This document shows, piece by piece, positions 33,465-43,831 of a DNA stretch of 64,000 bases. The notes under the pieces were generated by a model, which saw nothing but the letters and a program-made list of their open reading frames with translations, was not told the origin of the DNA and searched no databases. Both the position numbers and the translations under genes were made by a program. The stretch comes from Paenarthrobacter ilicis (lineage in GTDB: Bacteria > Actinomycetota > Actinomycetes > Actinomycetales > Micrococcaceae), in assembly GCF_016907545.1 (NCBI RefSeq), contig NZ_JAFBCD010000001.1:372001-436000 (forward strand). The letters run 5' to 3'. Position 1 is the stretch's first letter, and each line of letters opens with the position of its first letter.

Positions 33465-34397
33465 ATGGGATTGTTCAAGAAGAAATCTTCGGTCGCAGAG
33501 CCCGCAGATGAGGACCTGACGTTCTTCACCGCCTCTAAAGCCAACGAATTCCGCGCACTTGCCCGCGAGGTGTTTGCGGAACTGGGCTATGAGGTCCAGA
33601 TTAATCCCGACCACGCCATCGATGCGGACGGGCGTGGCTACGGTTTCTGGAACGTTGCGGCCAACTGCCACGCCCAGCCCGAGGGAAAGTGGCGGGGAAT
33701 TATCAGGGAACATGTCCAGAAGGTCTTGGCCAGTTTCGAGGCGCCGGATCCTTTCGAAGACCTCACTTCAGCTGATGTAGCTGGCCGGCTGTATGCCCGC
33801 TTGTACGATGAAGCTGCCATCCCCGGATTGGATGCGTACCCACACAGTGAGTTTGTGCCGGGTGTGGTGGAGATGTTGGCCTTGGACCTTCCGGAAACAG
33901 TCGCGGTGTTCAACAGGGAGAACGCCGCCAGGTTCGGTGGCTGGCAGGCCCTTCGGGAGCAGGGGCTGGCCAATCTCCGCGCTCTGGACAATGAGCAACT
34001 GGAGACCCTCGAGGCACCCGGCGGAGGTGTTTTCTGGGCACTGCTGGGTAACTCTGTTTATACCGCCAGCAAGGCGCTGCTGTTGCCGGGCCTGGCAGCC
34101 GAGCTGACGGGACGGCAGACGCGGGATGGCCATGGATTCCTGATGAGCGTCCCCAACCGGCACCAGGTGGTGTGGCACGTGATCGGCAACGACAATCTCT
34201 TCAGCGTTATCAACGGCATGGTCAGGTTCACTGCCATGGGGTACAGCGACGCACCAGGCCCCGTCAGCCCCCATGTGTACTGGTGGAACGGCTCGGGCTA
34301 CGAGCAGCTCACTGAGGTGAAGGAAGACGGCGGGATCGCCATTCACGTGAGTCCGGCCTTCGAAGCTGTCCTGGAAGCCACCCTGCCCCGCGACTGA
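33465..34397 (+). CDS. Hypothetical cytoplasmic protein
   Basis: A 310-residue protein without signal peptide or membrane segment. ATG 33465 was chosen because AGGGTG stands six bases before it; the frame continues 19 codons upstream almost into tRNA-Phe. The chain has a Lys-rich start (MGLFKKKSSV), a region YEVQINPDHAIDADGRGYGFWNVAANCHA, and C-terminal segments VPNRHQVVWHVIGNDNLFSVING and VSPHVYWWNGSGYEQL with regularly spaced aromatic residues. It looks like a conserved actinobacterial protein of unknown role; no catalytic motif is claimed. Confidence 0.75.
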   Translation: MGLFKKKSSVAEPADEDLTFFTASKANEFRALAREVFAELGYEVQINPDHAIDADGRGYGFWNVAANCHAQPEGKWRGIIREHVQKVLASFEAPDPFEDLTSADVAGRLYARLYDEAAIPGLDAYPHSEFVPGVVEMLALDLPETVAVFNRENAARFGGWQALREQGLANLRALDNEQLETLEAPGGGVFWALLGNSVYTASKALLLPGLAAELTGRQTRDGHGFLMSVPNRHQVVWHVIGNDNLFSVINGMVRFTAMGYSDAPGPVSPHVYWWNGSGYEQLTEVKEDGGIAIHVSPAFEAVLEATLPRD

Positions 34398-34465
34398 GAC
34401 CCTGAGCCGGGCCGCTGTTGTTCCCCATGCTTTCCAGCGAGGTGTCCCAAGTTCAGGCGCTGCGC

Positions 34466-36101
<1,636 letters not shown>

Positions 36102-36274
36102 GACAGGCTCCCCAGCAGCTGTTTGGCGGTGTGTCGGCCAGTCTAGGGTGGCCCGGCGACTGCATCCCAGCCCGAAAATGCCGCTTGTGGATAACCCGTC
36201 TATGGTCAGCGCTTGGGCCAGGGGGTAGTCTGTCCTCGCCAGCCCGTCACAGCACGCAAACCCATGGGGGAAAC

Positions 36275-36772
36275 ATGGTCAACAGCTCGCTTAAAACCAC
36301 GCCTCGGCGCCTTCTGGGCACCATGCTCGCCATCACGGCCCTGAGCGTGAGCGCCTGCTCCGCTCCGGCGCCGACTGCTCAACCAACGCCGGCCGCCACG
36401 GTGGCTCCTGATGCGGAAGTCGGCGCCAGCTCCGAGGCAAGTGCCAGCCCCGCGGCCTCATCCGGGACCGGGGGCGTGTACGGCGAGTTCACGTCGGTCT
36501 CCGAGGCCTGCGTTTCCGTCAGCGCCACCATGCTCAGCGTGACCATCCTTCCGCTGGCGGCAATGGCCGGTGGGAAGTCGGAGGACATCGACAAGGCCAA
36601 GCAGCAGCTCTCGCAGATGCAGGGCAAAGTGCCCGAAGAATTGAAGCCGCCTTTCGAGAAGCTCCGGACCTTCACGGAATCGGCGGGCTCGGACTTCAGC
36701 AAGTACGGGGACGGCCAATTCGAGGAGCTCATGAAGCCGATCCAGGCCTGGACTGACAAGAACTGTTCCTAG
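36275..36772 (+). CDS. Small hypothetical lipoprotein
   Basis: A 165-residue protein starting at ATG 36275 just after GGGGGA. The signal peptide (LLGTMLAITALSVSACSAP) has a plausible lipobox ending in Cys, followed by an Ala/Pro/Thr/Ser-rich spacer. A helical domain follows (EFTSVSEACVSVSATMLSVTIL, then KQQLSQMQGKVPEELKPPFEKLRTF), ending KNCS; two Cys could form a disulfide. No family recognised. It precedes the Asp23 operon by 79 bp in the same direction but probably has its own promoter. Confidence 0.75.
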   Translation: MVNSSLKTTPRRLLGTMLAITALSVSACSAPAPTAQPTPAATVAPDAEVGASSEASASPAASSGTGGVYGEFTSVSEACVSVSATMLSVTILPLAAMAGGKSEDIDKAKQQLSQMQGKVPEELKPPFEKLRTFTESAGSDFSKYGDGQFEELMKPIQAWTDKNCS

Positions 36773-36851
36773 CCACGGACCCGCGCTCTTCCTTGTCTCC
36801 AAAGCGTTGCAGCTAGACGCTAGGGTGGGTATCAAGAGAAGGGGAGTGCTC

Positions 36852-37298
36852 ATGGAGGACCAGAACGTGCAGCTTGATCCCGTGCCCGGAGGAGAGATCC
36901 CCGGGACCGGCCGGACCATCATCTCGGAGACCGCTGTGGCGAAGGTGGCCGGCATTGCCGCCCGCGCAGTTCCGGGAGTCTATTCCTTGGGTTCCGGCCC
37001 CTCCCGCGCACTTGGTGCGATCCGTGACGCCGTGGGTAGCTCGGACCACGCAGCCGGTGTCCGAGCCGAGGTGGGCGAGACCCAAGTGGCTGTGGACATC
37101 ACCCTTGTGGCCCTCTACGGTCACCCCTTGCACGGCATCGCCAACCAGGTGCGGGCCGCCGTGTTCCGCGCGGTTGAAGAGCTGGTGGGGCTCCAAGTGA
37201 TCGAGGTCAACATCGAAATCACGGATGTTTACATTGCCCCGCCGGTGAAGGCTGCCGGCGGCAGGGCTGTGGCAGTCGAAAGGGAGGCACTCCAGTGA
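36852..37298 (+). CDS. Asp23/Gls24-family envelope stress protein
   Basis: The 148-residue protein has the Asp23 pattern: GRTIISETAVAKVAGIAARAVPGVYSLG (about 18-45), VGETQVAVDITLVALYGHPLHGIANQVRAAVFRAVEELVG, and IEVNIEITDVYI. Members form membrane-associated clusters that respond to cell-envelope stress. AAGGGGAG lies about seven bases before ATG 36852; the frame extends 15 codons upstream without support. It is the first gene of a six-gene operon in which every junction overlaps by four bases. Confidence 0.9.
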   Translation: MEDQNVQLDPVPGGEIPGTGRTIISETAVAKVAGIAARAVPGVYSLGSGPSRALGAIRDAVGSSDHAAGVRAEVGETQVAVDITLVALYGHPLHGIANQVRAAVFRAVEELVGLQVIEVNIEITDVYIAPPVKAAGGRAVAVEREALQ

Positions 37299-37486
37299 GC
37301 ATGACCGTAACCGGAATAGCGATGGGCGCTTTCGTGGCGTTCATGTCCCTGACCTTTGGGCTCTGGGGCTTCCTGATTTCGTTCCTTTTCATGGGCATCG
37401 GCGCCCTGCTGGGCCGTGCGGCTGAAGGCAAGCTGGATCTGCGCAGCGTGCTGGATGCCATCACCGGCCGGCGCTCCTCGTCATGA
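37295..37486 (+). CDS. Small DUF2273-like membrane protein
   Basis: A 63-residue protein whose GTG start overlaps the preceding stop as GTGA (a Met follows two codons later). Two hydrophobic helices (VTGIAMGAFVAFMSLTFGLWGFLISFLFMGIGALLG) are followed by a short polar tail (EGKLDLRSVLDAITGRR). This is the DUF2273 pattern, regularly found beside Asp23 genes and probably a membrane tether for them. Confidence 0.85.
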   Translation: MSMTVTGIAMGAFVAFMSLTFGLWGFLISFLFMGIGALLGRAAEGKLDLRSVLDAITGRRSSS

Positions 37487-37863
37487 GCGTGGCTGAGGCT
37501 GTGGATTCCACCACCAGCCTGGCCGGCCACAACCGGATCAGCACCCAGGCGCTGACTTCGCTGGCCCGCGCCGCGGCGGCCGAGGCGTTGGGGATCGATG
37601 CCGGCGTTGTCCGGGCTGACTGGACGGACGACGACGGCCTGCTGGCTTTGTCCATCGTGGCACCCATCAGCATTCCCGCCTTGACCGAGGTGCTCCGCGA
37701 TCCGACGAGGGTCCAAGGCTTCGGCGGATCGATCTGGGACCGGGCCGTATCGGCTAAAGCCACGGTGCTGGAAACAGTGACACGGCTCAGCGGATCCCGG
37801 ATCAGCAGGGTGGACATCAGAATCAGCGGGGCCCATGTGTCCGAGGGAGGGCGCGTTCAATGA
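37483..37863 (+). CDS. Second Asp23-like protein
   Basis: A 126-residue protein with the shortened Asp23 outline: NRISTQALTSLARAAAAEALGI (where the longer paralogue has TIISETAVAKVAGIAARAV), a middle strand LLALSIVAPISIPAL, a helix with SIWDRAVSAKATVLETVTRLSG, and the final strand RVDIRISGAHV. Its ATG overlaps the previous stop (ATGA). Divergence from the first copy suggests a hetero-oligomer partner. Confidence 0.75.
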   Translation: MSVAEAVDSTTSLAGHNRISTQALTSLARAAAAEALGIDAGVVRADWTDDDGLLALSIVAPISIPALTEVLRDPTRVQGFGGSIWDRAVSAKATVLETVTRLSGSRISRVDIRISGAHVSEGGRVQ

Positions 37864-38504
37864 CGCAGGATCAGGTAACACGTCCCGGAACCGGCGACCC
37901 CAACGCAGGTGCCAGTCCCGTGGCGGGGGAGGACCCGCACATGCGCAGGATCGTGCGCAGGGAAACGCACTCGTCCAGGGCAGGTGCGGCCACGATCGCC
38001 GCCATCTTGGTGATCGTCCTCTGTGGCTATGCCCTGCTGGAAGCCGGCGTCCGTGCTGTGGGCCAGCCGCCATGGTTGGTGGATCCCAGCACGGCTGCGG
38101 ATCGTATCATTGCCCTCCCCAAAGGGATAACACCGTTGTTGCTGGGGGCCAGTGGGGCAGTGGTGGCCATGGTTGGCCTGTTCTTTATTCTTCATGCTTT
38201 GTTGCCCGGCCGGCGTGCCCGGCATTTGCTGCGGGACCGCCGCACCGCTGTGGTTGTTGATGACGAGGTCCTCGCCTCCGCCCTGGCCAGGCGCGCACGG
38301 ACCGCAGCCAACGTCACTCCCGAACAGGTCATGGTTGTTGTGTCCCGTCAACAGGTTCTTGTGAATGTGCGTCCGACGTCGGGCAGCCGGGTCAGCGCGG
38401 ACGCTGTCCGGGCCGCTGTTGAGGCTGAATTGGAGGAGATGGCTCCTGTGCCCATGCCCGCTGTGCGGGTCAATCTTGCGTCGTCGGGGGTGGTCGGAGC
38501 GTGA
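37860..38504 (+). CDS. DUF6286-like membrane protein of the Asp23 operon
   Basis: The 214-residue protein has a charged N-terminal tail of about 45 residues, one membrane helix (AATIAAILVIVLCGYALLEAGV), a short extracellular loop (GQPPWLVDPSTAADRIIALP) and a second helix (LLLGASGAVVAMVGLFFILHAL). A cytoplasmic domain of about 120 residues follows, with alternating beta strands (RTAVVVDDEVLASALARRA, QVMVVVSRQQVLVNVRPTS). This layout matches DUF6286. The ATG overlaps the upstream stop. It and the next protein share topology, and both probably anchor Asp23 proteins. Confidence 0.75.
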   Translation: MTQDQVTRPGTGDPNAGASPVAGEDPHMRRIVRRETHSSRAGAATIAAILVIVLCGYALLEAGVRAVGQPPWLVDPSTAADRIIALPKGITPLLLGASGAVVAMVGLFFILHALLPGRRARHLLRDRRTAVVVDDEVLASALARRARTAANVTPEQVMVVVSRQQVLVNVRPTSGSRVSADAVRAAVEAELEEMAPVPMPAVRVNLASSGVVGA

Positions 38505-39112
38505 ACGGAACTCCCCGGGGTCTCAACCGTGTGCTGTTGTTCATCATCGGCGTGAAGCTCCTTGCCGTGGGTGTACTGCTGGTCCTGTTGGCCACTGTTC
38601 CCGCCGTTGCTGCCTGGTGGCACGGCTGGTCTGCTGATGTATGGGCCCGCACAGAGGAAGCCTTCCGCCAGACCCGCTTTCCTGGCCGGGAGGAGAGTTG
38701 GCTCTGGATTGTGGCCGGGGTGGTGCTGGTGGCCATCATCGTTGCCATGATCGCGTGGGTGTCTCAACAGGGCAAGGGGAAAGCCAATTTCCTGGTGGCC
38801 GGTGATGATGACAGCGACGTGGACGGCCAAGTACGGATTGGTGGCGGTGTTGCGGAGCAGGCCCTGAAGGCCGCACTGGCCGGAAGGAGCGATCTGGCGG
38901 GCTCGTCGGTAACCACCTTGGAGTACAAGGGAAAGCCCGGGCTGCGGGTTCGGATCCAACCCAGGCAGGGCGTGGCCCCGCACCTTCTTGCCGCGGAAGT
39001 CTCCCAATTGGTGGAGGCCATGGATCTTGTGGTGGGGCAGAAGACGCCGGTGCTGGTTCACATGGTGTCCGGGGCCAGGTCCAGGTTCACCAGGGCCGAG
39101 CGCGTCCGGTGA
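38501..39112 (+). CDS. amaP: AmaP-like alkaline shock membrane anchor
   Basis: A 203-residue protein starting at a GTG overlapping the previous stop (GTGA). Two membrane helices (LLFIIGVKLLAVGVLLVLLATVPAVAAWW and WLWIVAGVVLVAIIVAMIAWV) flank a short outside loop. The C-terminal cytoplasmic domain (about 95-203) contains GGGVAEQALKAALAGRSDL and LRVRIQPRQGVAPHLLAAEVSQLVEAMDLVVG. This is the arrangement of AmaP, which recruits Asp23 to the membrane. It is the fifth gene of the operon. Confidence 0.8.
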   Translation: MNGTPRGLNRVLLFIIGVKLLAVGVLLVLLATVPAVAAWWHGWSADVWARTEEAFRQTRFPGREESWLWIVAGVVLVAIIVAMIAWVSQQGKGKANFLVAGDDDSDVDGQVRIGGGVAEQALKAALAGRSDLAGSSVTTLEYKGKPGLRVRIQPRQGVAPHLLAAEVSQLVEAMDLVVGQKTPVLVHMVSGARSRFTRAERVR

Positions 39113-39804
39113 GTACCCCGGACACCACCCGCACGCTCAGCGCCGAAGCTGCCGGGATCATGGCTGAGCTTGCAGCTTTGGAAGATCCGCGGGCGCGGGA
39201 AATCAACCAGCGCCATGGCGACGATCACGGGGTCAACCTCAGCAAACTAAGGGCCGTGGCCAAGCGGCTGAAAACTCGGCAGGACCTGGCCGCAGAGCTT
39301 TGGAGAACCCGCGATACTGCGGCGCGATTGTTGTCGTTGCTGATCTGCAAGCCCAAGGCCTTCACCAAGGACGAGCTGGATGGCATGCTGCGGGAGGCTG
39401 TAATTCCCAAGGTTCACGATTGGCTGGTGAACTACGTCGTGAAGAAGAGCCCGCACTGTGAGGAACTTCGTAGGACGTGGTTCCCGGACCGGGACCCTGT
39501 GGTGGCAAGCGCCGGCTGGGCGCTGACGTCCGATCGCGTGGTCAAGGACCAGGAGGGCTTGGACCTGGACCACCTCCTGGACCTCATCGAGCGGGACATG
39601 CAGTGCGCCCCGGACAGGCTCCAATGGGCCATGAACCAGTGCTTGGCGCAGATAGGGATCGAGTTTTCCGAGTACCGCGCACGGGCGCTCTCCATCGGAG
39701 AACGGTTGGGCGTCCTCAAGGATTACCCCACGCCGCCCAACTGCACCTCACCCTTCGCGCCAATCTGGATCAACGAAATGGTGCGGCGTAAGTCCGGAAG
39801 CTAG
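39109..39804 (+). CDS. AlkD-like DNA alkylation repair protein
   Basis: The 231-residue protein is built of helical HEAT-like repeats typical of the AlkD family, which excise alkylated bases without base flipping. Visible pieces are NLSKLRAVAKRLKTRQDLAAELWRT, AARLLSLLICKPKAFTKDELDGML, VVASAGWALTSDRVVKD and DRLQWAMNQCLAQIGIEF. The start overlaps the amaP stop (GTGA), so this repair gene is the last member of the envelope-stress operon. Its stop codon shares the tetranucleotide CTAG with that of the converging XRE gene. Confidence 0.8.
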   Translation: MSTPDTTRTLSAEAAGIMAELAALEDPRAREINQRHGDDHGVNLSKLRAVAKRLKTRQDLAAELWRTRDTAARLLSLLICKPKAFTKDELDGMLREAVIPKVHDWLVNYVVKKSPHCEELRRTWFPDRDPVVASAGWALTSDRVVKDQEGLDLDHLLDLIERDMQCAPDRLQWAMNQCLAQIGIEFSEYRARALSIGERLGVLKDYPTPPNCTSPFAPIWINEMVRRKSGS

Positions 39805-40211
39805 CCCCTGTTGCGGTGCATCATCCGGTAGGTGAGTTCTGCCAGGAGCTCTTCGTCGGAGAGATGCGAAGCGCGGGCAATGGGTGCAATCGGCACCGCG
39901 ATCCGTGGTGGTCCCTGCCGGGACTCTTCCGGGGACCTCATGTCGTCTGGCGTGATCATGTCCGGCGCGAACGTGGATTTCCCCTTCAGCACTTCGGAAA
40001 CCGAACCCGGACGCCAGCCAAGGGCGTGCTCAAGTTTGCGCTGGTTGATTTCCTGAGTGCGGCGAGTGCCTGATTCCAGCGTGCGGACTGTCTTGATGGC
40101 GGTTCCCGCTTGCTTGGCGAGCTGGACTTGGCTCAAGCCTTGGGCCAGACGCTCTTCCTTGATCAATCGGCCGATGGTTTGCAGTGCTTCAAGTTCATCC
40201 ACGAGCTCCAT
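39801..40211 (-). CDS. XRE-family transcriptional regulator
   Basis: A 136-residue protein with an N-terminal helix-turn-helix (about residues 10-60: IGRLIKEERLAQGLSQVQLAKQAGTAIKTVRTLESG) and a polar C-terminal half without a recognised ligand domain. The start was set at ATG 40211; a TTG eight codons upstream is also open and neither has a good ribosome site. It is divergent from the sugar-importer operon and convergent with the AlkD-like gene, overlapping it by four bases. Target genes are unknown. Confidence 0.8.
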   Translation of the reverse strand: MELVDELEALQTIGRLIKEERLAQGLSQVQLAKQAGTAIKTVRTLESGTRRTQEINQRKLEHALGWRPGSVSEVLKGKSTFAPDMITPDDMRSPEESRQGPPRIAVPIAPIARASHLSDEELLAELTYRMMHRNRG

Positions 40212-40354
40212 TTTTCCATAGGTAAGAGTGGGCAATCAAATCCGCGCCTTGCCAAACATCCGCAAAGCGGCCCACCGGTGGGGCTGTCGCGGGGGCGGGA
40301 ATTCCCGCGGGGTACATTAGTCAGCCTGCTTTGTATCGTTGTGATTACGGTGCG

Positions 40355-40380
40355 TGTAAGCGCTTGCATATTTGCTTGCA
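40355..40380. promoter_or_regulatory. LacI-type operator of the sugar importer
   Basis: TGTAAGCGCTTGCA (40355-40368) is a near-perfect 14-bp palindrome with the central CG typical of LacI/GalR-family sites. A further half-site GCTTGCA lies at 40374-40380. It sits about 75-100 bp before the binding-protein gene. The LacI regulator encoded at the end of this operon is the likely ligand. Confidence 0.75.
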
Positions 40381-40452
40381 TCATGGCTAGTGTGAGCGTC
40401 ACCACATCAATTGCGCCGCCGCATCACACGTACTCAGCGAGGAGTCTTTAGC

Positions 40453-41796
40453 ATGAAGAAAACCAAGTACCTGCTACCGGTCGCCACGGCCGGTGTCCTG
40501 GCACTTACCATGTCGGCCTGTAGCGGAGACAACGGTGGCGGTGGATCCAACGCCGGATCCAGCGACTGCTCCGCCTACGACACCTACGGCAAGCATGACG
40601 GCAAGACGGTCTCCGTGTACTCCACGATTGTGGACACCGAGGCCACCAACCTCGAGGAATCCTGGAAGCAGTTTGAACAGTGCACCGGGATCACCATCAA
40701 GTACGAGGGCAGCAAGGAATTCGAAACCCAGATTGGCGTCCGCGCACAGTCCGGTACCGCCCCGGACGTAGCGATCTTCCCGCAGCCGGGCCTTCTGGCC
40801 ACGCAGGCACGTGCAGGCTACCTCAAGCCGGCACCGAAGACTGTCTCCGATCTGGTGGACAAGAACTGGTCCCCTGACTGGAAGAAGTACGGCACGGTGG
40901 ACGGCACCTACTACGGCGCTCCCATGCTGGCCAACGTCAAGGGTTACGTCTGGTACTCGCCCAAGACCTTCAAGGACAAGGGCTGGGAGATTCCCAAGAC
41001 CTGGGACCAGATGATGGATCTCACCAAGAAGATCGCCGATGACAAGACCATGAAGCCCTGGTGTGCCGGATTCGAATCCGGCGAGGCCACGGGCTGGCCG
41101 GGCACGGACTGGATTGAAGATGCCATCCTCCGCGAGCACGGCCCCGAGGTCTATGATCAGTGGGTCAACCACAAGATCCCGTTCAACGACCCCAAGATCG
41201 TCCAGAGCTTCAACAAGGTTGGCGACATCCTCCTCAACGCGGACTACGTCAACGGTGGCTTCGGTGATCCCCGCTCCATCCTGAGCACCGCGTTCGCCCA
41301 GGCCGGTCAGCCGGTACTTGACGGCCAGTGCGCCATGCACCACCAGGCATCCTTCCAGGCCTCCAACTGGCCTGCCGGCACCAACGTTGCTGAAGACGGC
41401 GATGTTTGGGCCTTCATGACTCCTCCGGTTGATGAGTCCAAGGGCACCGCCATCACCGGTGGCGGCGAGACCGTGGGTGCTTACAAGGACACCCCCGAGG
41501 TCCAGGCATACCTGGCGTTCATGGCAAGTGCTGACTTCGCCAACAACCGCGTCAAGCTCGGTGGCGCCATCAGCGCCAACAAGGGCCTTGACCCGAACAA
41601 CGCCCAGTCCGCACTGGACAAGCAGTCCATCAAGCTCCTTCAGGACCCCAACACGGTCTTCCGCTTTGACGGCTCGGACCTGATGCCCAGCGCAGTTGGT
41701 TCCAACTCGTTCTGGAAGGGCATTGTTTCCTGGATCAACGGCAGCTCCGCCCAGCAGGTAACTGACAGCATCGAGGCCAGCTGGCCTAAGAGCTAG
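40453..41796 (+). CDS. Sugar ABC transporter binding protein (alpha-glucoside type)
   Basis: The 447-residue lipoprotein has a signal peptide with lipobox LTMSAC, a Gly/Ser-rich linker, and the binding-protein fold of carbohydrate importers: TVSVYSTIVDTEATNLEESWKQFE, SGTAPDVAIFPQPGLLATQARAG, GYVWYSPKTFKDKGWEIPKTWDQM, and FESGEATGWPGTDWIEDAIL. These match the AglE/ThuE group for alpha-glucosides such as maltose, sucrose or trehalose. GAGGAG precedes ATG 40453. A strong hairpin after the gene separates it from the permease genes, a common way to obtain excess binding protein. Exact sugar unknown. Confidence 0.9.
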   Translation: MKKTKYLLPVATAGVLALTMSACSGDNGGGGSNAGSSDCSAYDTYGKHDGKTVSVYSTIVDTEATNLEESWKQFEQCTGITIKYEGSKEFETQIGVRAQSGTAPDVAIFPQPGLLATQARAGYLKPAPKTVSDLVDKNWSPDWKKYGTVDGTYYGAPMLANVKGYVWYSPKTFKDKGWEIPKTWDQMMDLTKKIADDKTMKPWCAGFESGEATGWPGTDWIEDAILREHGPEVYDQWVNHKIPFNDPKIVQSFNKVGDILLNADYVNGGFGDPRSILSTAFAQAGQPVLDGQCAMHHQASFQASNWPAGTNVAEDGDVWAFMTPPVDESKGTAITGGGETVGAYKDTPEVQAYLAFMASADFANNRVKLGGAISANKGLDPNNAQSALDKQSIKLLQDPNTVFRFDGSDLMPSAVGSNSFWKGIVSWINGSSAQQVTDSIEASWPKS

Positions 41797-41800
41797 CGTC

Positions 41801-41855
41801 AAAAAGCGCTGCCTCCCCCTGCCCGCTTGAAGGGGCTGGGGAGGCAGCGCTTTTC
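41801..41855 (+). terminator. Intergenic hairpin/terminator after the binding-protein gene
   Basis: AAAAAGCGCTGCCTCCCC pairs with GGGGAGGCAGCGCTTTT around about 18 bases, ending in TTTT. It follows the stop codon by a few bases and precedes the permease gene by 40 bp. It probably causes partial termination and protects the upstream message. Confidence 0.9.
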
Positions 41856-41894
41856 CCGGAACTCAGTGATTCACTCACGCCCCGGAGGTTGGGT

Positions 41895-42860
41895 ATGGAC
41901 TTTATCGGAGGAAAACTCCTTCAAGTAGTGATAGCGCTCGCGATCTTCGCGGCCGTTATCGGCATCATCATGTTGGTGGTGGACAGGGCACCGAAATCGG
42001 TCAAGGACAAGGTCACCGTGGCCGGCTTCCTTGCCCCGGCCGGCATCCTGATGCTCGTGGGGCTGGTGTATCCCGCGGTGCGCACATCAATGCTGGCCTT
42101 CACGGACGCCAGCGGCAACGGCAACGGATTCGACAACTTCGTGTGGATGTTCACGCAGCCCGAAGCTCTGACCACGCTGCGCAACACCGTTATCTGGACC
42201 GTTCTGGTCCCACTGCTTTCAACAAGTTTTGGTTTGGCATACGCGGTATTCATCGACAAAGCCCGCGGTGAGAAGGTTCTGAAGTCCTTGGTGTTCATGC
42301 CAATGGCCATCTCCTTCGTTGGTGCAGGCATCATCTGGAAGCTTGTTTACGATTACCGCGGTCCCAACATCGAGCAGACAGGCGTCATCAACTTCTTCCG
42401 CGACGCCCTGGGGCTGGACCCCAAGCAGTTCCTGCTGGACGCCCCGGAAAACACGATCTTCCTGATCATCGTGATGGTCTGGATCCAGACCGGTTTTGCC
42501 ATGGTGATCCTCTCCGCGGCCATCAAGGGCGTACCGGTTGAGCTCATCGAGGCAGCACGCCTGGACGGCGCCAACGCCTGGCAGCAGTTCCGCAACGTCA
42601 CTGTTCCGGGCATCCGCGGAGCCCTGGTGGTGGTCCTGACAACCATCACCATCGCCACGCTGAAGGTCTTCGACATTGTCCGCACCATGACGGCCGGCAA
42701 CTACGACACGTCAGTGGTTGCCAATGAAATGTACACGCAGGCGTTCCGTGCCGGGGAGCCCGGCCGCGGTGCTGCGCTGGCATTGGTCCTGTTCCTGATG
42801 GTCCTGCCGATTGTTGTGTACAACGCTCGAGTCCTTCGTAAGCAAAGGGAGATCCATTGA
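41895..42860 (+). CDS. Sugar ABC transporter permease (AglF-like)
   Basis: A 321-residue inner-membrane protein with about eight hydrophobic segments and the ATPase-coupling EAA motif (VELIEAARLDGANAWQQFRNVTVPGIRG, near residue 215). ATG 41895 was preferred to the TTG two codons earlier, because GGAGG lies six bases before the ATG. It resembles AglF-type partners with an extra N-terminal helix. The next permease overlaps its stop. No ATPase is encoded nearby, so a shared MsiK-like ATPase elsewhere is expected. Confidence 0.92.
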   Translation: MDFIGGKLLQVVIALAIFAAVIGIIMLVVDRAPKSVKDKVTVAGFLAPAGILMLVGLVYPAVRTSMLAFTDASGNGNGFDNFVWMFTQPEALTTLRNTVIWTVLVPLLSTSFGLAYAVFIDKARGEKVLKSLVFMPMAISFVGAGIIWKLVYDYRGPNIEQTGVINFFRDALGLDPKQFLLDAPENTIFLIIVMVWIQTGFAMVILSAAIKGVPVELIEAARLDGANAWQQFRNVTVPGIRGALVVVLTTITIATLKVFDIVRTMTAGNYDTSVVANEMYTQAFRAGEPGRGAALALVLFLMVLPIVVYNARVLRKQREIH

Positions 42861-43822
42861 CAGCCACGCCAGCCCCGAAAGAGGCCGCAAAGGCCGCACC
42901 ACGGCAGCGTCCTGGATCCGATCCCACGGAGGACGCCCAGCCGATCATGCGGCGCGTCAAGACCAAGCTCACTTCCAAGTGGGCAACAGCGGCAGCGATC
43001 ATCATCGCCGTCGTATGGTCTGTCCCGACGTTCGGCCTCTTCGTTACCTCGTTCCGTCCCGCTCCCAAGCAGGTGGGCCCGCGCTCCAACGGTTGGTGGA
43101 ACGCGTTTACTGACTGGGACTTCACGCTCAAGAACTACGCGGACGTCCTCACCCCGGCCGGCTCCCAGTCAGCCAACCTGTCCCAGTACTTCGTCAACTC
43201 GATCGCGATCGTCATTCCCGTCACCATCTTTGTCCTGGTGCTGGCATCCATGGCTGCCTACGTGTTCGCCTGGGGCAAGTTCAAGGGCCGTGACGCTCTC
43301 TTCATTTTCGTCTTTGCCCTGCAGATCATTCCGCTCCAAATGGCACTGATCCCGCTCCTGCAGTTCTTCACGCAGACCCTGCACCTTCCCGCAGGTTCCT
43401 ACGCTCAACTGTGGATAGCCCACACCATGTTCGGCCTCCCGCTGGGCATCTTCCTCCTTCACAACTTCATCTCCGAAATTCCCGGTGAAGTGATTGAGGC
43501 AGCTCGTGTGGACGGCGCCGGGCACAGCACCATTTTCTGGCGGATCATCCTGCCGTTGTCCGTCCCGGCCCTGGCGTCGCTGGCCATCTTCCAGTTCCTG
43601 TGGGTCTGGAACGATCTGCTGGTGGCACTGGTGTTCTCCGGCGGTACAGCGGACGTGGCCCCGATTACCCAGCGGTTGGCGGAAATCTCAGGTACCCGTG
43701 GTGCCAGGGACTACCTGAACCCGGCTGCGGCGTTCGTGTCCATCATCATTCCGTTGCTGGTGTTCTTTGGCCTGCAGCGGTACTTCGTCCGTGGCCTCCT
43801 GTCAGGTGGCCTCAAGGGATGA
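42857..43822 (+). CDS. Sugar ABC transporter permease (AglG-like)
   Basis: A 321-residue MalG-type permease beginning at a TTG that overlaps the previous stop (TTGA) with GGGAG six bases before it. It has a polar N-terminal tail of about 35 residues and six helices. The EAA loop is GEVIEAARVDGAGHSTIFWRIILPLSVPAL (near residue 210). Helix 1 (AAAIIIAVVWSVPTFGLFVTSFRP) and the large outer loop after it are typical. It completes the membrane channel with the preceding permease. Confidence 0.92.
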   Translation: MTATPAPKEAAKAAPRQRPGSDPTEDAQPIMRRVKTKLTSKWATAAAIIIAVVWSVPTFGLFVTSFRPAPKQVGPRSNGWWNAFTDWDFTLKNYADVLTPAGSQSANLSQYFVNSIAIVIPVTIFVLVLASMAAYVFAWGKFKGRDALFIFVFALQIIPLQMALIPLLQFFTQTLHLPAGSYAQLWIAHTMFGLPLGIFLLHNFISEIPGEVIEAARVDGAGHSTIFWRIILPLSVPALASLAIFQFLWVWNDLLVALVFSGGTADVAPITQRLAEISGTRGARDYLNPAAAFVSIIIPLLVFFGLQRYFVRGLLSGGLKG

Positions 43823-43831
43823 TCTCCGCAG

